The notes under the pieces were generated by a model. That model was not told where the DNA came from. It worked only from the letters and a program-made list of their open reading frames with translations, and searched no databases. Below, one piece after another: positions 25,246-32,685 of a DNA stretch of 64,000 nt. This stretch comes from Micromonospora sp. U21 (GTDB taxonomy: Bacteria; Actinomycetota; Actinomycetes; Mycobacteriales; Micromonosporaceae). The DNA lies in contig NZ_JAGPYK010000028.1 of the NCBI RefSeq assembly GCF_018070045.1, positions 1-64,000 on the forward strand, given 5' to 3'. The stretch's first letter is position 1. The number at the start of each line of letters is the position of its first letter. A program made the translations under genes and the position numbers.

Positions 25246-25848
25246 TCATCGGGTACGGCCCAGCAGGCGGATGGCCTGCCTGAGGAGGACCGGCACGGGC
25301 GGGGTCTCGCCGTCGACGGTCTCCGCCACCGCGGCCACCGCCTGGTCGGCCTGTCCGGCCGTCCAGCCCAGCCCGACCAGCGCCTGGCGGACCTGCTCGG
25401 GCCAGCTGCCGCCGGTCACCCCGGCCGCGCCGTCGGCGCCGATCGGCACCGGGCCGATCCGGTCGCGCAGCTCCAGCACCAGCCGCTCGGCGCCCTTCTT
25501 GCCGATCCCGGGCACCCGGGTCAGCGCGGCGGTGTCGGCGTTGGCGATCGCCTTGCGCACCGCGTCCGGGGTGTGCACGGCCAGCACCGCCTGGGCCAGC
25601 CGCGGGCCGACCCCGCTGGCGGTCTGGAGCAGCTCGAACAGCGCCTTGGCGTCGTCGTCGGCGAAGCCGTAGAGGGTCAGCGAATCCTCCCGGACGACCA
25701 GGCTGGTGGCAAGCCGGGCGCTCTGGCCGACCCGCAGCTCGGCGAGCGTCCCGGGGGCGCAGTGCACGGCCAGGCCGACCCCGCCGACCTCGATCACGGC
25801 CTGGTCCGGACCTGTCGCGGTCACCGTGCCGCGCACGCTGGCGATCAT
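25246..25848 (-). CDS. ruvA: Holliday junction DNA helicase subunit RuvA
   Basis: A 200-aa protein starting MIASVRGTV; ATG overlaps the ruvC stop (ATGA). N-terminal OB domain (1-65, LVVREDSLTLYGF at the end), two HhH motifs (ASGVGPRLAQAVLA and VPGIGKKGAERLVLELRD), flexible linker and C-terminal UBA-like domain III (VRQALVGLGWTAGQADQAV) that contacts RuvB. Complete. Confidence 0.97.
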   Translation of the reverse strand: MIASVRGTVTATGPDQAVIEVGGVGLAVHCAPGTLAELRVGQSARLATSLVVREDSLTLYGFADDDAKALFELLQTASGVGPRLAQAVLAVHTPDAVRKAIANADTAALTRVPGIGKKGAERLVLELRDRIGPVPIGADGAAGVTGGSWPEQVRQALVGLGWTAGQADQAVAAVAETVDGETPPVPVLLRQAIRLLGRTR

Positions 25849-26372
25849 CGAGCCCCTCCTCGTCGTGCCCGGTCGGCCGCCGCGGCCAGCTTGGAGCGGG
25901 TCCCGCCGCGCCACACGTGGCAGATGGCCAGGGCGAGCGCGTCGGCGGCGTCGGCCGGCTTCGGCGGCTCGGCCAGCCGCAGCAGCCGGGTCACCATGGC
26001 CGTCATCTGCGCCTTGTCGGCCTGACCGGAGCCGGTCACCGCCGCCTTCACCTCGCTCGGGGTGTACGTCTGCACCGGCAGCCCGGCGCGCGCCCCGGCC
26101 AGCACGGCGATGCCGCTGGCCTGCGCGGTGCCCATCACCGTGCGGACGTTGTGCTGGCTGAACACCCGCTCGACGGCGACGCTCTCCGGTTGGTGTTCGG
26201 CGACCAGGTCGGTCAGCGACCGGTCCAGGTGCAGCAACCGCAGCGACAGATCGTCGGCCGGGTCGGTGTAGACCACGTAGTAGGCGATCAGGGTGCAGGG
26301 CCGCCCCGGCACGCCCTCGACCACGCCCACCCCGCACCGGGTGAGCCCCGGGTCGACACCGAGAACCCGCAC
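25845..26372 (-). CDS. ruvC: Crossover junction endodeoxyribonuclease RuvC
   Basis: A 175-aa resolvase. Catalytic acidic residues: Asp7 in GVDPGLTR, Glu in the SVAVERVFSQHN segment, and the Asp pair in PADAADALALAICH. GTG start at 26372 preceded by GGGAGG; upstream in-frame ATG would add five residues with no better site. First gene of ruvCAB, with a candidate SOS box 25 bases upstream. Confidence 0.96.
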   Translation of the reverse strand: MRVLGVDPGLTRCGVGVVEGVPGRPCTLIAYYVVYTDPADDLSLRLLHLDRSLTDLVAEHQPESVAVERVFSQHNVRTVMGTAQASGIAVLAGARAGLPVQTYTPSEVKAAVTGSGQADKAQMTAMVTRLLRLAEPPKPADAADALALAICHVWRGGTRSKLAAAADRARRGGAR

Positions 26373-26396
26373 GCCGCCCCCTCCCACCCGTCAGCA

Positions 26397-26408
26397 GTAC
26401 GTGTGTTC
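26397..26408 (-). promoter_or_regulatory. Candidate LexA (SOS) box upstream of ruvC
   Basis: On the minus strand the sequence reads TCGAACACACGTACT. The core GAAC-N4-GTAC differs by one base from the actinobacterial/Gram-positive consensus GAAC-N4-GTTC and includes the flanking TC. It sits 25 bases before the ruvC start, the expected place for damage-inducible control. Confidence 0.65.
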
Positions 26409-26459
26409 GACACCTTACTGCCCGCCCTCCCACCCGCCCCAACAGACACGCCAGCCCCT

Positions 26460-26534
26460 GTCGATCATGGAGTTGTGATGGGTCACAGAGGCCGCGAAAG
26501 CCCGCTGATCGGGCACCACGACTCCATGATCGAC
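26460..26534. repeat. Intergenic inverted repeat (GTCGATCATGGAGT type)
   Basis: 21-base arms 26460-26480 and 26514-26534, 19 positions matching, about 33-base loop. It lies in the divergent gap between ruvC and the dehydrogenase, so it is not placed as a terminator. Shares GATCATGG(A/G)GTT with the element at 11531-11591. Confidence 0.8.
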
Positions 26535-26643
26535 GAGAGCGGCCGGGGGACCTGCCTCGCGCGGGGGGCCACACAGACTTGGTGTGGGATATGTGTTGCC
26601 GGAACATGTGCCCGGGGCCACACAGCTCGTAACTTCTTGCGCC

Positions 26644-27426
26644 ATGACGGCAGAACCCGTGGCGGTCCCCCACGTCGTACAGGTCGACCTCGCCGGTCGG
26701 ACCGCCCTGGTCACCGGGGGCGGCAGCGGCATCGGGCGGGCGTGCGCCCTGCGGCTGGGCGCGGCCGGCGCCAAGGTGCTCGTGCTGGACCGCAACCTGG
26801 AGGCGGCCAAGGCGGTGGCCGCCGAGGCCGGTGGCCGGGCCGAGGGTGTGGACCTGGCCGACGCCGTCGCGGTGGACCGCCTCGACGTGGACGTGGACAT
26901 CGTGGTGAACAACGCCGGGCTCCAGCACGTGGCGCCGGTGCAGGACTTTCCCGTGGAGCGATTCGAGTACATCCAGCGGGTGATGGTCGAGGCGCCGTTC
27001 CTGATCATCCGCCGCGCGCTGCCGCACATGTACGCGCGTGGTTGGGGCCGGATCGTCAACATCTCCTCGGTGCACGGGCTGCGGGCGTCGCCGTACAAGG
27101 CGGCCTACGTCTCGGCGAAGCACGCGCTGGAGGGGTTGTCGAAGGTGGTGGCGCTGGAGGGTGCGGCGCACGGCGTGACCGCCAACTGCATCAACCCGGC
27201 GTACGTGCGCACCGCGCTGGTGGAGAGCCAGATCGCCGACCAGGCGGCCAGCCACGGCATCGGCGAGGCCGAGGTGATCGAGAAGATCATGCTGGCCCGG
27301 GCCGCGATCAAGCGGTTGATCGAACCGGAGGAGGTGGCGGAGCTGTTGGCGTACCTCTGTTCGCCGCCGGCGGCCTTCATCACCGGCGCGTCGATCGCGC
27401 TCGACGGGGGCTGGACGGCCAACTAG
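26644..27426 (+). CDS. 3-hydroxybutyrate dehydrogenase (short-chain dehydrogenase)
   Basis: A 260-aa classical SDR. Cofactor motif TGGGSGIG at 24-31, NNAG at 89-92, catalytic Ser142, Tyr155 and Lys159 (YVSAK). The middle part LQHVAPVQDFPVERFEYIQRVMVEAPFLIIRRALPHMY and AYVRTALVESQIADQAASHGI are characteristic of D-beta-hydroxybutyrate dehydrogenases, which oxidise 3-hydroxybutyrate to acetoacetate. ATG at 26644, with TAACTT 8 bases before it. Adjacent to a GAF/PucR-type regulator on the same strand. Confidence 0.88.
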   Translation: MTAEPVAVPHVVQVDLAGRTALVTGGGSGIGRACALRLGAAGAKVLVLDRNLEAAKAVAAEAGGRAEGVDLADAVAVDRLDVDVDIVVNNAGLQHVAPVQDFPVERFEYIQRVMVEAPFLIIRRALPHMYARGWGRIVNISSVHGLRASPYKAAYVSAKHALEGLSKVVALEGAAHGVTANCINPAYVRTALVESQIADQAASHGIGEAEVIEKIMLARAAIKRLIEPEEVAELLAYLCSPPAAFITGASIALDGGWTAN

Positions 27427-27440
27427 TGGGGCTGAGCACA

Positions 27441-29360
27441 ATGTCGACCATGTCGTCGCCGGTGGAGTTCCTGGAACTGCTCGCCCGCGAGGCCGCGGCG
27501 GTCGAGTTCGAGGGACCGCTGGTGGCCGCGCGGGCTGCCGGGCTGCCCGCCGACCGGCTGGCCGAGCTGGAGCAGGCGAAGACGGTGGCGCTGCGGGTCC
27601 GCGCGCTGCTGGAGCGCCGGCGCCGCCGGGAGACTGAGCTGTCCGGCCTGTACGACACGGTCAGCGACCTGGCCGGGCTGCGCGACCTGGACGACGTGCT
27701 GCGGGCGATCGTGCACCGGGCCCGCAACCTGCTCGGCGCCGACGTGGCCTACATGACGCTCAACGACGACGAGCGCGGCGACACCTACATGCGGGTGACC
27801 GACGGGTCGGTCTCGGCCCGCTTCCAGCGACTGCGGCTGCCGATGGGCGCCGGCCTCGGCGGCCTGGTGGCCCAGTCCGGCGCGCCGTACGTCACCGCCA
27901 ACTACGGCGAGGACGAGCGCTTCCACCACACCGGCGAGATCGACGCCGGGGTCGGCGAGGAGGGCCTGGTGGCGATCCTCGGGGTGCCGCTGCGGCTCGG
28001 CTCCACCTCGATCGGGGTGCTCTACTCGGCCAACCGCTCGGCCCGGCCGTTCGCCCGGGAGGAGGTGGCGCTGCTGGTCTCCCTCGCCGCGCACGCAGCC
28101 GTGGCGATCGACACCGCCCGGCTGCTGGCCGAGACCCGCTCGGCGCTGGCCGAGCTGTCGGCGGCGAACACCACCATCCGGGCGCACAGCAGCTCGGTGG
28201 AGCGGGCCGCGGCGGCGCACGACCGGATGACCGCGCTGGTGCTGCGCGGCGGCGGGGTGGAGGACGTGGCGGCCGCGGTGACCGAGGTGCTGGACGGCGC
28301 GCTTTTGGCGCTGGACGCCGAGGGGCGGCTGCTGGCCCGCGTCGGCGAGATCGACGAGCCGGACCGGGCGGACATCGTCGAGGCGGTGGCCGCGTCCCGG
28401 ACGGAGGGGCGCAGCGTGCGCCGGGGCCCGCTCTGGTACGCGGCGGTGGTGGCGGGCGCGGAGAACCTGGGCGCCCTGGTGCTGCGCCCGGACGACGAGC
28501 TGGTCGACGCCGACCAGCGGATTCTGGAGCGGGCCGCGCTGGTGACCGCTCTGCTGCTGTTGTTCCGGCGCACGGTCGCGGAGGCGGAGGGTCGGGTTCG
28601 CGGCGAGCTGCTGGACGACCTGATCGCCCGGCCGCTGCGGGACACCGACGCGCTGCGCAGCCGCGCCCGCCGCCTCGGGGTGGATCTGGACGCCCCGCAC
28701 GTGCTGGTGGCGGTGGGCGACGACGCGATCGCGGCCACCGGGTCGGCCCGGCAGCGGGTGCTCTCCTGGGCCACCACGTACGCCTCGGCGCGGGGTGGGC
28801 TGGCGGCGGCGCGCGACGGTCGGGTGGTGCTGATGCTGCCCGGGCGGGACGCCGGCGGCAGTGCCCGCTCGGTGGCCCGGGACCTGTCCCGGGTGACCGG
28901 CCGGCCGGTGACCGCCGGGGCGAGCGGCCCGTCGGCCGGGCCGGCGACGCTGGCCGGCACGTTCCACGAGGCGGACCGCTGCCTCACCGCGCTGGGCGCG
29001 CTGGGCCGCTCCGGCCAGGGGGCGAGCACGGCGGAGCTGGGCTTCGTCGGGTTGCTGCTGGGCACGGTCGGTGACCGGGGCGAGAAGGACGTGGCCCAGT
29101 TCCTCACCGCCACCGTCGGGCCGGTGCTCGACTACGACGCCCGGCGGGGCACGGCGCTGGTGAAGACGCTGGAGGCGTACTTCGGGGTGGGCGGCAGCCT
29201 GGCCCGCGCCGCCGAGCAGCTGCACGTGCACGTCAACACGGTGACCCAGCGGTTGGAGCGGGTCGGGCAGCTGCTCGGCGCCGACTGGCAGAAGCCCGAG
29301 CGGGCGCTGGAGGTGCAGCTGGCACTGCGCCTGCACCGGCTGCGCGCGCCGGCCGGCTGA
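27441..29360 (+). CDS. GAF-domain, PucR-type helix-turn-helix transcriptional regulator
   Basis: About 639 aa. Residues 50-210 form a GAF sensor (LYDTVSDLAGLRDLDDVLRAIVHRARNLLGADVAYM), followed by a coiled segment, a second sensor-like region, and at the C-terminus the PucR/CdaR HTH (TLEAYFGVGGSLARAAEQLHVHVNTVTQRLERV). Starts right after the dehydrogenase, so it probably controls 3-hydroxybutyrate use. Start ATG 27441 used; GTG 27426, overlapping the dehydrogenase stop, is possible. Ligand unknown; no heme or iron-binding Cys seen in the GAF domain. Confidence 0.88.
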   Translation: MSTMSSPVEFLELLAREAAAVEFEGPLVAARAAGLPADRLAELEQAKTVALRVRALLERRRRRETELSGLYDTVSDLAGLRDLDDVLRAIVHRARNLLGADVAYMTLNDDERGDTYMRVTDGSVSARFQRLRLPMGAGLGGLVAQSGAPYVTANYGEDERFHHTGEIDAGVGEEGLVAILGVPLRLGSTSIGVLYSANRSARPFAREEVALLVSLAAHAAVAIDTARLLAETRSALAELSAANTTIRAHSSSVERAAAAHDRMTALVLRGGGVEDVAAAVTEVLDGALLALDAEGRLLARVGEIDEPDRADIVEAVAASRTEGRSVRRGPLWYAAVVAGAENLGALVLRPDDELVDADQRILERAALVTALLLLFRRTVAEAEGRVRGELLDDLIARPLRDTDALRSRARRLGVDLDAPHVLVAVGDDAIAATGSARQRVLSWATTYASARGGLAAARDGRVVLMLPGRDAGGSARSVARDLSRVTGRPVTAGASGPSAGPATLAGTFHEADRCLTALGALGRSGQGASTAELGFVGLLLGTVGDRGEKDVAQFLTATVGPVLDYDARRGTALVKTLEAYFGVGGSLARAAEQLHVHVNTVTQRLERVGQLLGADWQKPERALEVQLALRLHRLRAPAG

Positions 29361-29374
29361 CCACCGGCCGCCCA

Positions 29375-29455
29375 CCCCCACCGCGTCGATCTAGGGCAGA
29401 TCGCCGCTCCTTGATCTCCAACAACAACGATATTTCCTAGATCGACGCGATTGGG
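29375..29455. repeat. Intergenic inverted repeat (CGCGTCGATCTAGG type), possible bidirectional terminator
   Basis: Perfect 14-base arms 29382-29395 and 29436-29449, flanked by a C-run and a G-run that extend the pairing. A smaller AGATC/GATCT pair lies inside. It separates the convergent regulator and TetR genes. Confidence 0.8.
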
Positions 29456-29482
29456 GGCGGGCGGCGGGCGGGCGGGGGCGGG

Positions 29483-30091
29483 TCAGGGGGTCTGGATGCC
29501 TGCCAGGACGGTGTCGACGACCTGCCCCGGCAGGGTCTGCTCGTCCAGCACCGGGTTCCATTGCAGCACCCGCTGGATCAGCATCGGCCCGGTCAGGAGC
29601 GCCATCGTCACCTCCAGGTCGATGTCCGGCCGGAGCAGGCCCTCGCTGATGCCGCGCCGCAACACCTCGCGCATCAGCTGCCGGCGCGGGGCGATGATGT
29701 TCTGGTAGAGCTGGAACTGGTCGGGGCTGCGGTTCACCGCGGGCACCAGGCAGGGCATGATCTTCGCGGCCCGCGGGTCGACGTTCTTCCCGATCGCGCC
29801 GACGAGCAGTACCAGGTCATCGCGGACGGAGTGCCCCTCCGGCTGCGGCAGGATGCCCTTGAGCCGGCGCAGCGCGTCCAGCAGCAGTGCGTCCTTGCCG
29901 GCCCAGCGGCGGTAGATGGTGGCCTTGCCGACCCCGGCGCGGGCGGCGATCGCCTCGATCGAGAGCGCCTCGATGGTGCTGCCCTCGGCGAGCAGGTCGA
30001 GGGTGGCCTCGACGATCGCCTCATCGGCGCGGAGGCTCCGCGGTCGCCCGGGCGACCGCGGAGCATCGGCAGTGGACGTCATGTCGGACAT
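29483..30091 (-). CDS. TetR/AcrR-family transcriptional regulator
   Basis: A 202-aa protein. HTH at about 40-65: ALSIEAIAARAGVGKATIYRRWAGKDALL. C-terminal ligand domain of the TetR_C_16-like kind (VPAVNRSPDQFQLYQNIIAPRRQLMREVLRRG). Lies 11 bases downstream of the DHA2 exporter gene on the same strand, so it is translated from the exporter mRNA and likely represses it through the inverted repeat at 31756-31780. ATG 30082 is an alternative start. Confidence 0.92.
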   Translation of the reverse strand: MSDMTSTADAPRSPGRPRSLRADEAIVEATLDLLAEGSTIEALSIEAIAARAGVGKATIYRRWAGKDALLLDALRRLKGILPQPEGHSVRDDLVLLVGAIGKNVDPRAAKIMPCLVPAVNRSPDQFQLYQNIIAPRRQLMREVLRRGISEGLLRPDIDLEVTMALLTGPMLIQRVLQWNPVLDEQTLPGQVVDTVLAGIQTP

Positions 30092-30102
30092 TGTCCCCGA
30101 AC

Positions 30103-31671
30103 CTAGGCCGTCCCGGCCAACTCGGGCTCGGCGACCGGCGCCGCCGGCGCGTCCGCCACGGCCTCCCGGCCGGGCATCCAGCGCAGCACCACCAGGATGC
30201 CGAGCGCGGCGACCACCGCGGAGAGCGCCGCCGCCCAGTGCATGGCGGTGACGAAGGCGTCGTTGGCCGCCGAGATCAGCGCCGGCCCCGCCGGGCCGAG
30301 CTGCCCGGCCGCCGCGTACGCCCCGGAGATCGACTCGTTGGCCGCGTCACGGGCCTGCGCGGGAAGGCCGGTCAACGCGCCGTCCACGTCGGCCCGGTAG
30401 ACCGCGGAGAGCACCGAGCCGAGGACCGCCACGCCGAGCGCACCGGCAACCTGGCGGACGGTGTTGCTGACCGCGGAGCCCACGCCGGCCTTCTCGCGGG
30501 GCAGCGCCGACATGATCGACTCGGTTGCCGGCGGCATGATGTTGGCCATTCCGACGCCCTGGAAGAAGAAGACGACCAGCACGACCCAGATCGGGGTGGA
30601 CGCGCCGATGAAAGCGAAGGCGGCCAGTGCCCCCGCGGTCAGCGCCAGCCCGACGGTCGCGACCGCCCGGCCGCCGTAGCGGCGGACCATGGCGGCGCTG
30701 CGGGGCGCGAAGATCAGCTGGGCGCCGGCGAAGGGCAGGAAGAGCAGGCCGGTCTGCAGCGGGCTGTAGTCGCGTACCAGTTGCAGGTAGAACGAGCTGA
30801 AGAACATCACGCCCATCGCGGCGAAGAACACCAGGCCGACGATGGCCACCGGCGCGGCGAACCGGGGCAGGCGGAACAGCCGGACGTCCAGCGACGGGTG
30901 GTCGCTGCGCCGCTCGTGCTGCACGAACCAGGCCAGCACCGCCAGGCCGACCAGGATCGAGCCCCAGGCCACCGGTCGGCCGAAGCCGTGCTCGCCGCCG
31001 TCGATGATGCCGTAGGAGAGGGCGACCAGGCCGACCACGGAGAGCAGGACGCCGAGCACGTCGACCCGGCCCGGGCGCGGGTCGCGCGATTCGGGGACCA
31101 GCAGGGCGACCAGGACCACGCCGGCGACGACCACCGGCACGTTGATCAGGAAGACCGAGCCCCACCAGAAGTGCTCCAGCAGCGCGCCGCCGAGGATCGG
31201 GCCGATCGCCACCGCGAGCCCGACCGCCCCGGCCCAGACGCCGATGGCGCGGCCACGCTCACGCGGGTCGAAGACGTTGGAGATGATCGACAGCGTCACC
31301 GGCATGATGGCCGCGCCGCCGACCCCCATCAGGGCGCGGGCCGCGATCAGCTGGGCGGGGCTCTGGGCGTACGCGGAGAGCAGCGACGCCAGGCCGAACA
31401 GCGCCAGCCCGATCATCAGGAAGCGCTTGCGGCCGGCGCGGTCGCCGAGCACCCCGAAGGTGAACAGCAGCCCGGCGAAGACCAGCGTGTAGGAGTTGAT
31501 GGCCCACTCCAGCTGGCCCTGGCTGGCGCCGAGGCCGTGCACCGGGTCGGCCAGCGTACGCAGGGCGACGTTGAGGATCGTGTTGTCGAGGACGACGACG
31601 AGGAGGCTGATCACCAGCACCCCCAGGATCGCCCACCTCCTCGGATGTCCGGTGTTGTCGTGCAGCTCCAT
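30103..31671 (-). CDS. DHA2-family MFS multidrug exporter (14 TM)
   Basis: A 522-aa protein with 14 hydrophobic segments. Motif A GVLGDRAGRKRFLMIG after TM2, motif C-like GPILGGALLEHFWW in TM5, and LDNTILNVAL in TM1, typical of EmrB/QacA drug:H+ antiporters. ATG at 31671 is 9 bases after GGGGGAG; a GTG eight codons upstream lacks a site. Forms an operon with its TetR regulator. Substrates unknown. Confidence 0.93.
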   Translation of the reverse strand: MELHDNTGHPRRWAILGVLVISLLVVVLDNTILNVALRTLADPVHGLGASQGQLEWAINSYTLVFAGLLFTFGVLGDRAGRKRFLMIGLALFGLASLLSAYAQSPAQLIAARALMGVGGAAIMPVTLSIISNVFDPRERGRAIGVWAGAVGLAVAIGPILGGALLEHFWWGSVFLINVPVVVAGVVLVALLVPESRDPRPGRVDVLGVLLSVVGLVALSYGIIDGGEHGFGRPVAWGSILVGLAVLAWFVQHERRSDHPSLDVRLFRLPRFAAPVAIVGLVFFAAMGVMFFSSFYLQLVRDYSPLQTGLLFLPFAGAQLIFAPRSAAMVRRYGGRAVATVGLALTAGALAAFAFIGASTPIWVVLVVFFFQGVGMANIMPPATESIMSALPREKAGVGSAVSNTVRQVAGALGVAVLGSVLSAVYRADVDGALTGLPAQARDAANESISGAYAAAGQLGPAGPALISAANDAFVTAMHWAAALSAVVAALGILVVLRWMPGREAVADAPAAPVAEPELAGTA

Positions 31672-31705
31672 GCGCCGGTTCTCCCCCCGGTTCACCCGCA
31701 GCGCA

Positions 31706-31780
31706 ATACGATACGGGCCAGACTCGTAACTGCGGACAGACTACGACCGGCATTAACGATACGGAACCGATCCGTATCGT
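31706..31780. promoter_or_regulatory. TetR operator of the DHA2 exporter operon
   Basis: Perfect 10-base arms ACGATACGGA / TCCGTATCGT at 31756-31765 and 31771-31780 with a 5-base spacer, about 85 bases upstream of the exporter start. A further half site ATACGATACGG occurs at 31707-31717. Repetition of ATACGATACGG at both places supports a specific binding protein, presumably the TetR gene of the operon. Confidence 0.75.
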
Positions 31781-31863
31781 ATGTGGTCGGCGTCACGCCC
31801 ATTCGGGCGCCCACTTCCGCCATCCGCGGTCGGCATCAGAACCGGCGGCGGCACTCGCTGCCG

Positions 31864-31934
31864 CCTTTGCTCTGCTTCAACCCGCGCAACGGTTGTGGGC
31901 CGTGAGTGTTGCGTCGGTTGAAGCAGAGCAAAGG
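31864..31934. repeat. Intergenic inverted repeat with 19-bp perfect arms
   Basis: Arms 31864-31882 and 31916-31934 (CCTTTGCTCTGCTTCAACC and its complement) are perfect, with a 33-base loop that contains a second, weaker pairing (GCGCAAC / GTTGCGT). It lies between the cobalamin-binding-type gene (ends 31979) and the exporter promoter. No gene in 31781-31978. Confidence 0.85.
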
Positions 31935-31978
31935 GTGGGGGCTGACCATCGGCTCCTTCGCTGGCGAGCGTGACGCAA

Positions 31979-32608
31979 TCAGCCTGGTCGCGGGGCGGCC
32001 AGGCAGGCGGCCACGGCGGCCGGCAGCGTGCGCAGGTGGGCCGCCGGCGCGGTGAGCGGCTCGATCCAGCCGGGCCCGGCGCCGTACACCCGCAGCAGCG
32101 GGAAGTCCCGGGCGAAGCGCACCAGGCGGTACGCGCGGCCGGTGACGGGCGTCTGCGACCAGAGCACGACGATGCTCGGGCGGGCCCGGTACACCGCGCT
32201 GGTCAGCGCGGCCCACGGCAGCGCTGGGCCGAGATGCAGGCACCCATGACCCTGCTCGCGCAGCGCGGCGGCGAGCGCGTCAAGGCCGAGGCAGTGCGCC
32301 TCCCGCTCGGCGCCGGCCAGCAGCACCCCGCCGGTTCGCAGCGACCGCCCCGGCTCCCGCCGGTACACGTCCAGCCCGACCCGCACGCCCACACAGAGAG
32401 CGTGCTCGACGGCGATCTCGCCGGCGCCCCCCGTCAGCCGGGCCAGCAGCGGCTGGCAGACCTGCTCCCAGAGCGCCGGCACACCCCACTCTCCGGCCAG
32501 CTCCAGCATCATCGTGGCGACACGGTTGCCGTCCAGGTCCTCGGCCGCCAGCGAGACCAGCTTGTGCGCGATCTCCACGGCCTCCGCCGGCATCGGATCG
32601 GTCAGCAC
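31979..32608 (-). CDS. Stand-alone cobalamin (B12)-binding-domain protein, CarH/LitR C-terminal-like, no DNA-binding domain
   Basis: A 209-aa protein. Residues about 1-90 match the helical cap of CarH-type photoreceptors (EAVEIAHKLVSLAAEDLDGNRV, ELAGEWGVPALWEQV, then EIAVEHALCVGVRVGL with a W...EH arrangement). The rest is a Rossmann-like B12 domain: LLAGAEREAHCLGLDALAAALREQGH carries E-A-H-C-L-G in place of D-x-H-x-x-G, keeping the lower-ligand His candidate. No MerR HTH is present. GTG 32608 is used; ATG 32593 is possible. An inverted repeat lies immediately upstream. It could be a light or B12 sensor partner, or a degenerate regulator; moderately sure of the fold only. Confidence 0.7.
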   Translation of the reverse strand: MLTDPMPAEAVEIAHKLVSLAAEDLDGNRVATMMLELAGEWGVPALWEQVCQPLLARLTGGAGEIAVEHALCVGVRVGLDVYRREPGRSLRTGGVLLAGAEREAHCLGLDALAAALREQGHGCLHLGPALPWAALTSAVYRARPSIVVLWSQTPVTGRAYRLVRFARDFPLLRVYGAGPGWIEPLTAPAAHLRTLPAAVAACLAAPRPG

Positions 32609-32613
32609 CAGAC

Positions 32614-32647
32614 GTACCCCCGGGTAGTTTTCCCTACCCCGGGGTAC
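32614..32647. promoter_or_regulatory. 14-bp-arm inverted repeat just upstream of the cobalamin-binding-type gene
   Basis: Arms GTACCCCCGGGTAG (32614-32627) and CTACCCCGGGGTAC (32634-32647) match at 13 of 14 positions with a 6-base T/C spacer. It begins 6 bases before the GTG start and 39 bases after the livM stop. It may be an operator or, as RNA, a hairpin that ends the liv transcript. Confidence 0.6.
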
Positions 32648-32685
32648 GCCACGAGGGCGCGCGGCGGATGCGCCCGCGCGGAGAT

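Noticed and set aside
25246..27441. 731-codon minus frame that joins RuvA to an upstream extension
   Set aside because: The upstream part is opposite the dehydrogenase and across ruvC; RuvA starts at 25848 with the conserved MIASVRG.
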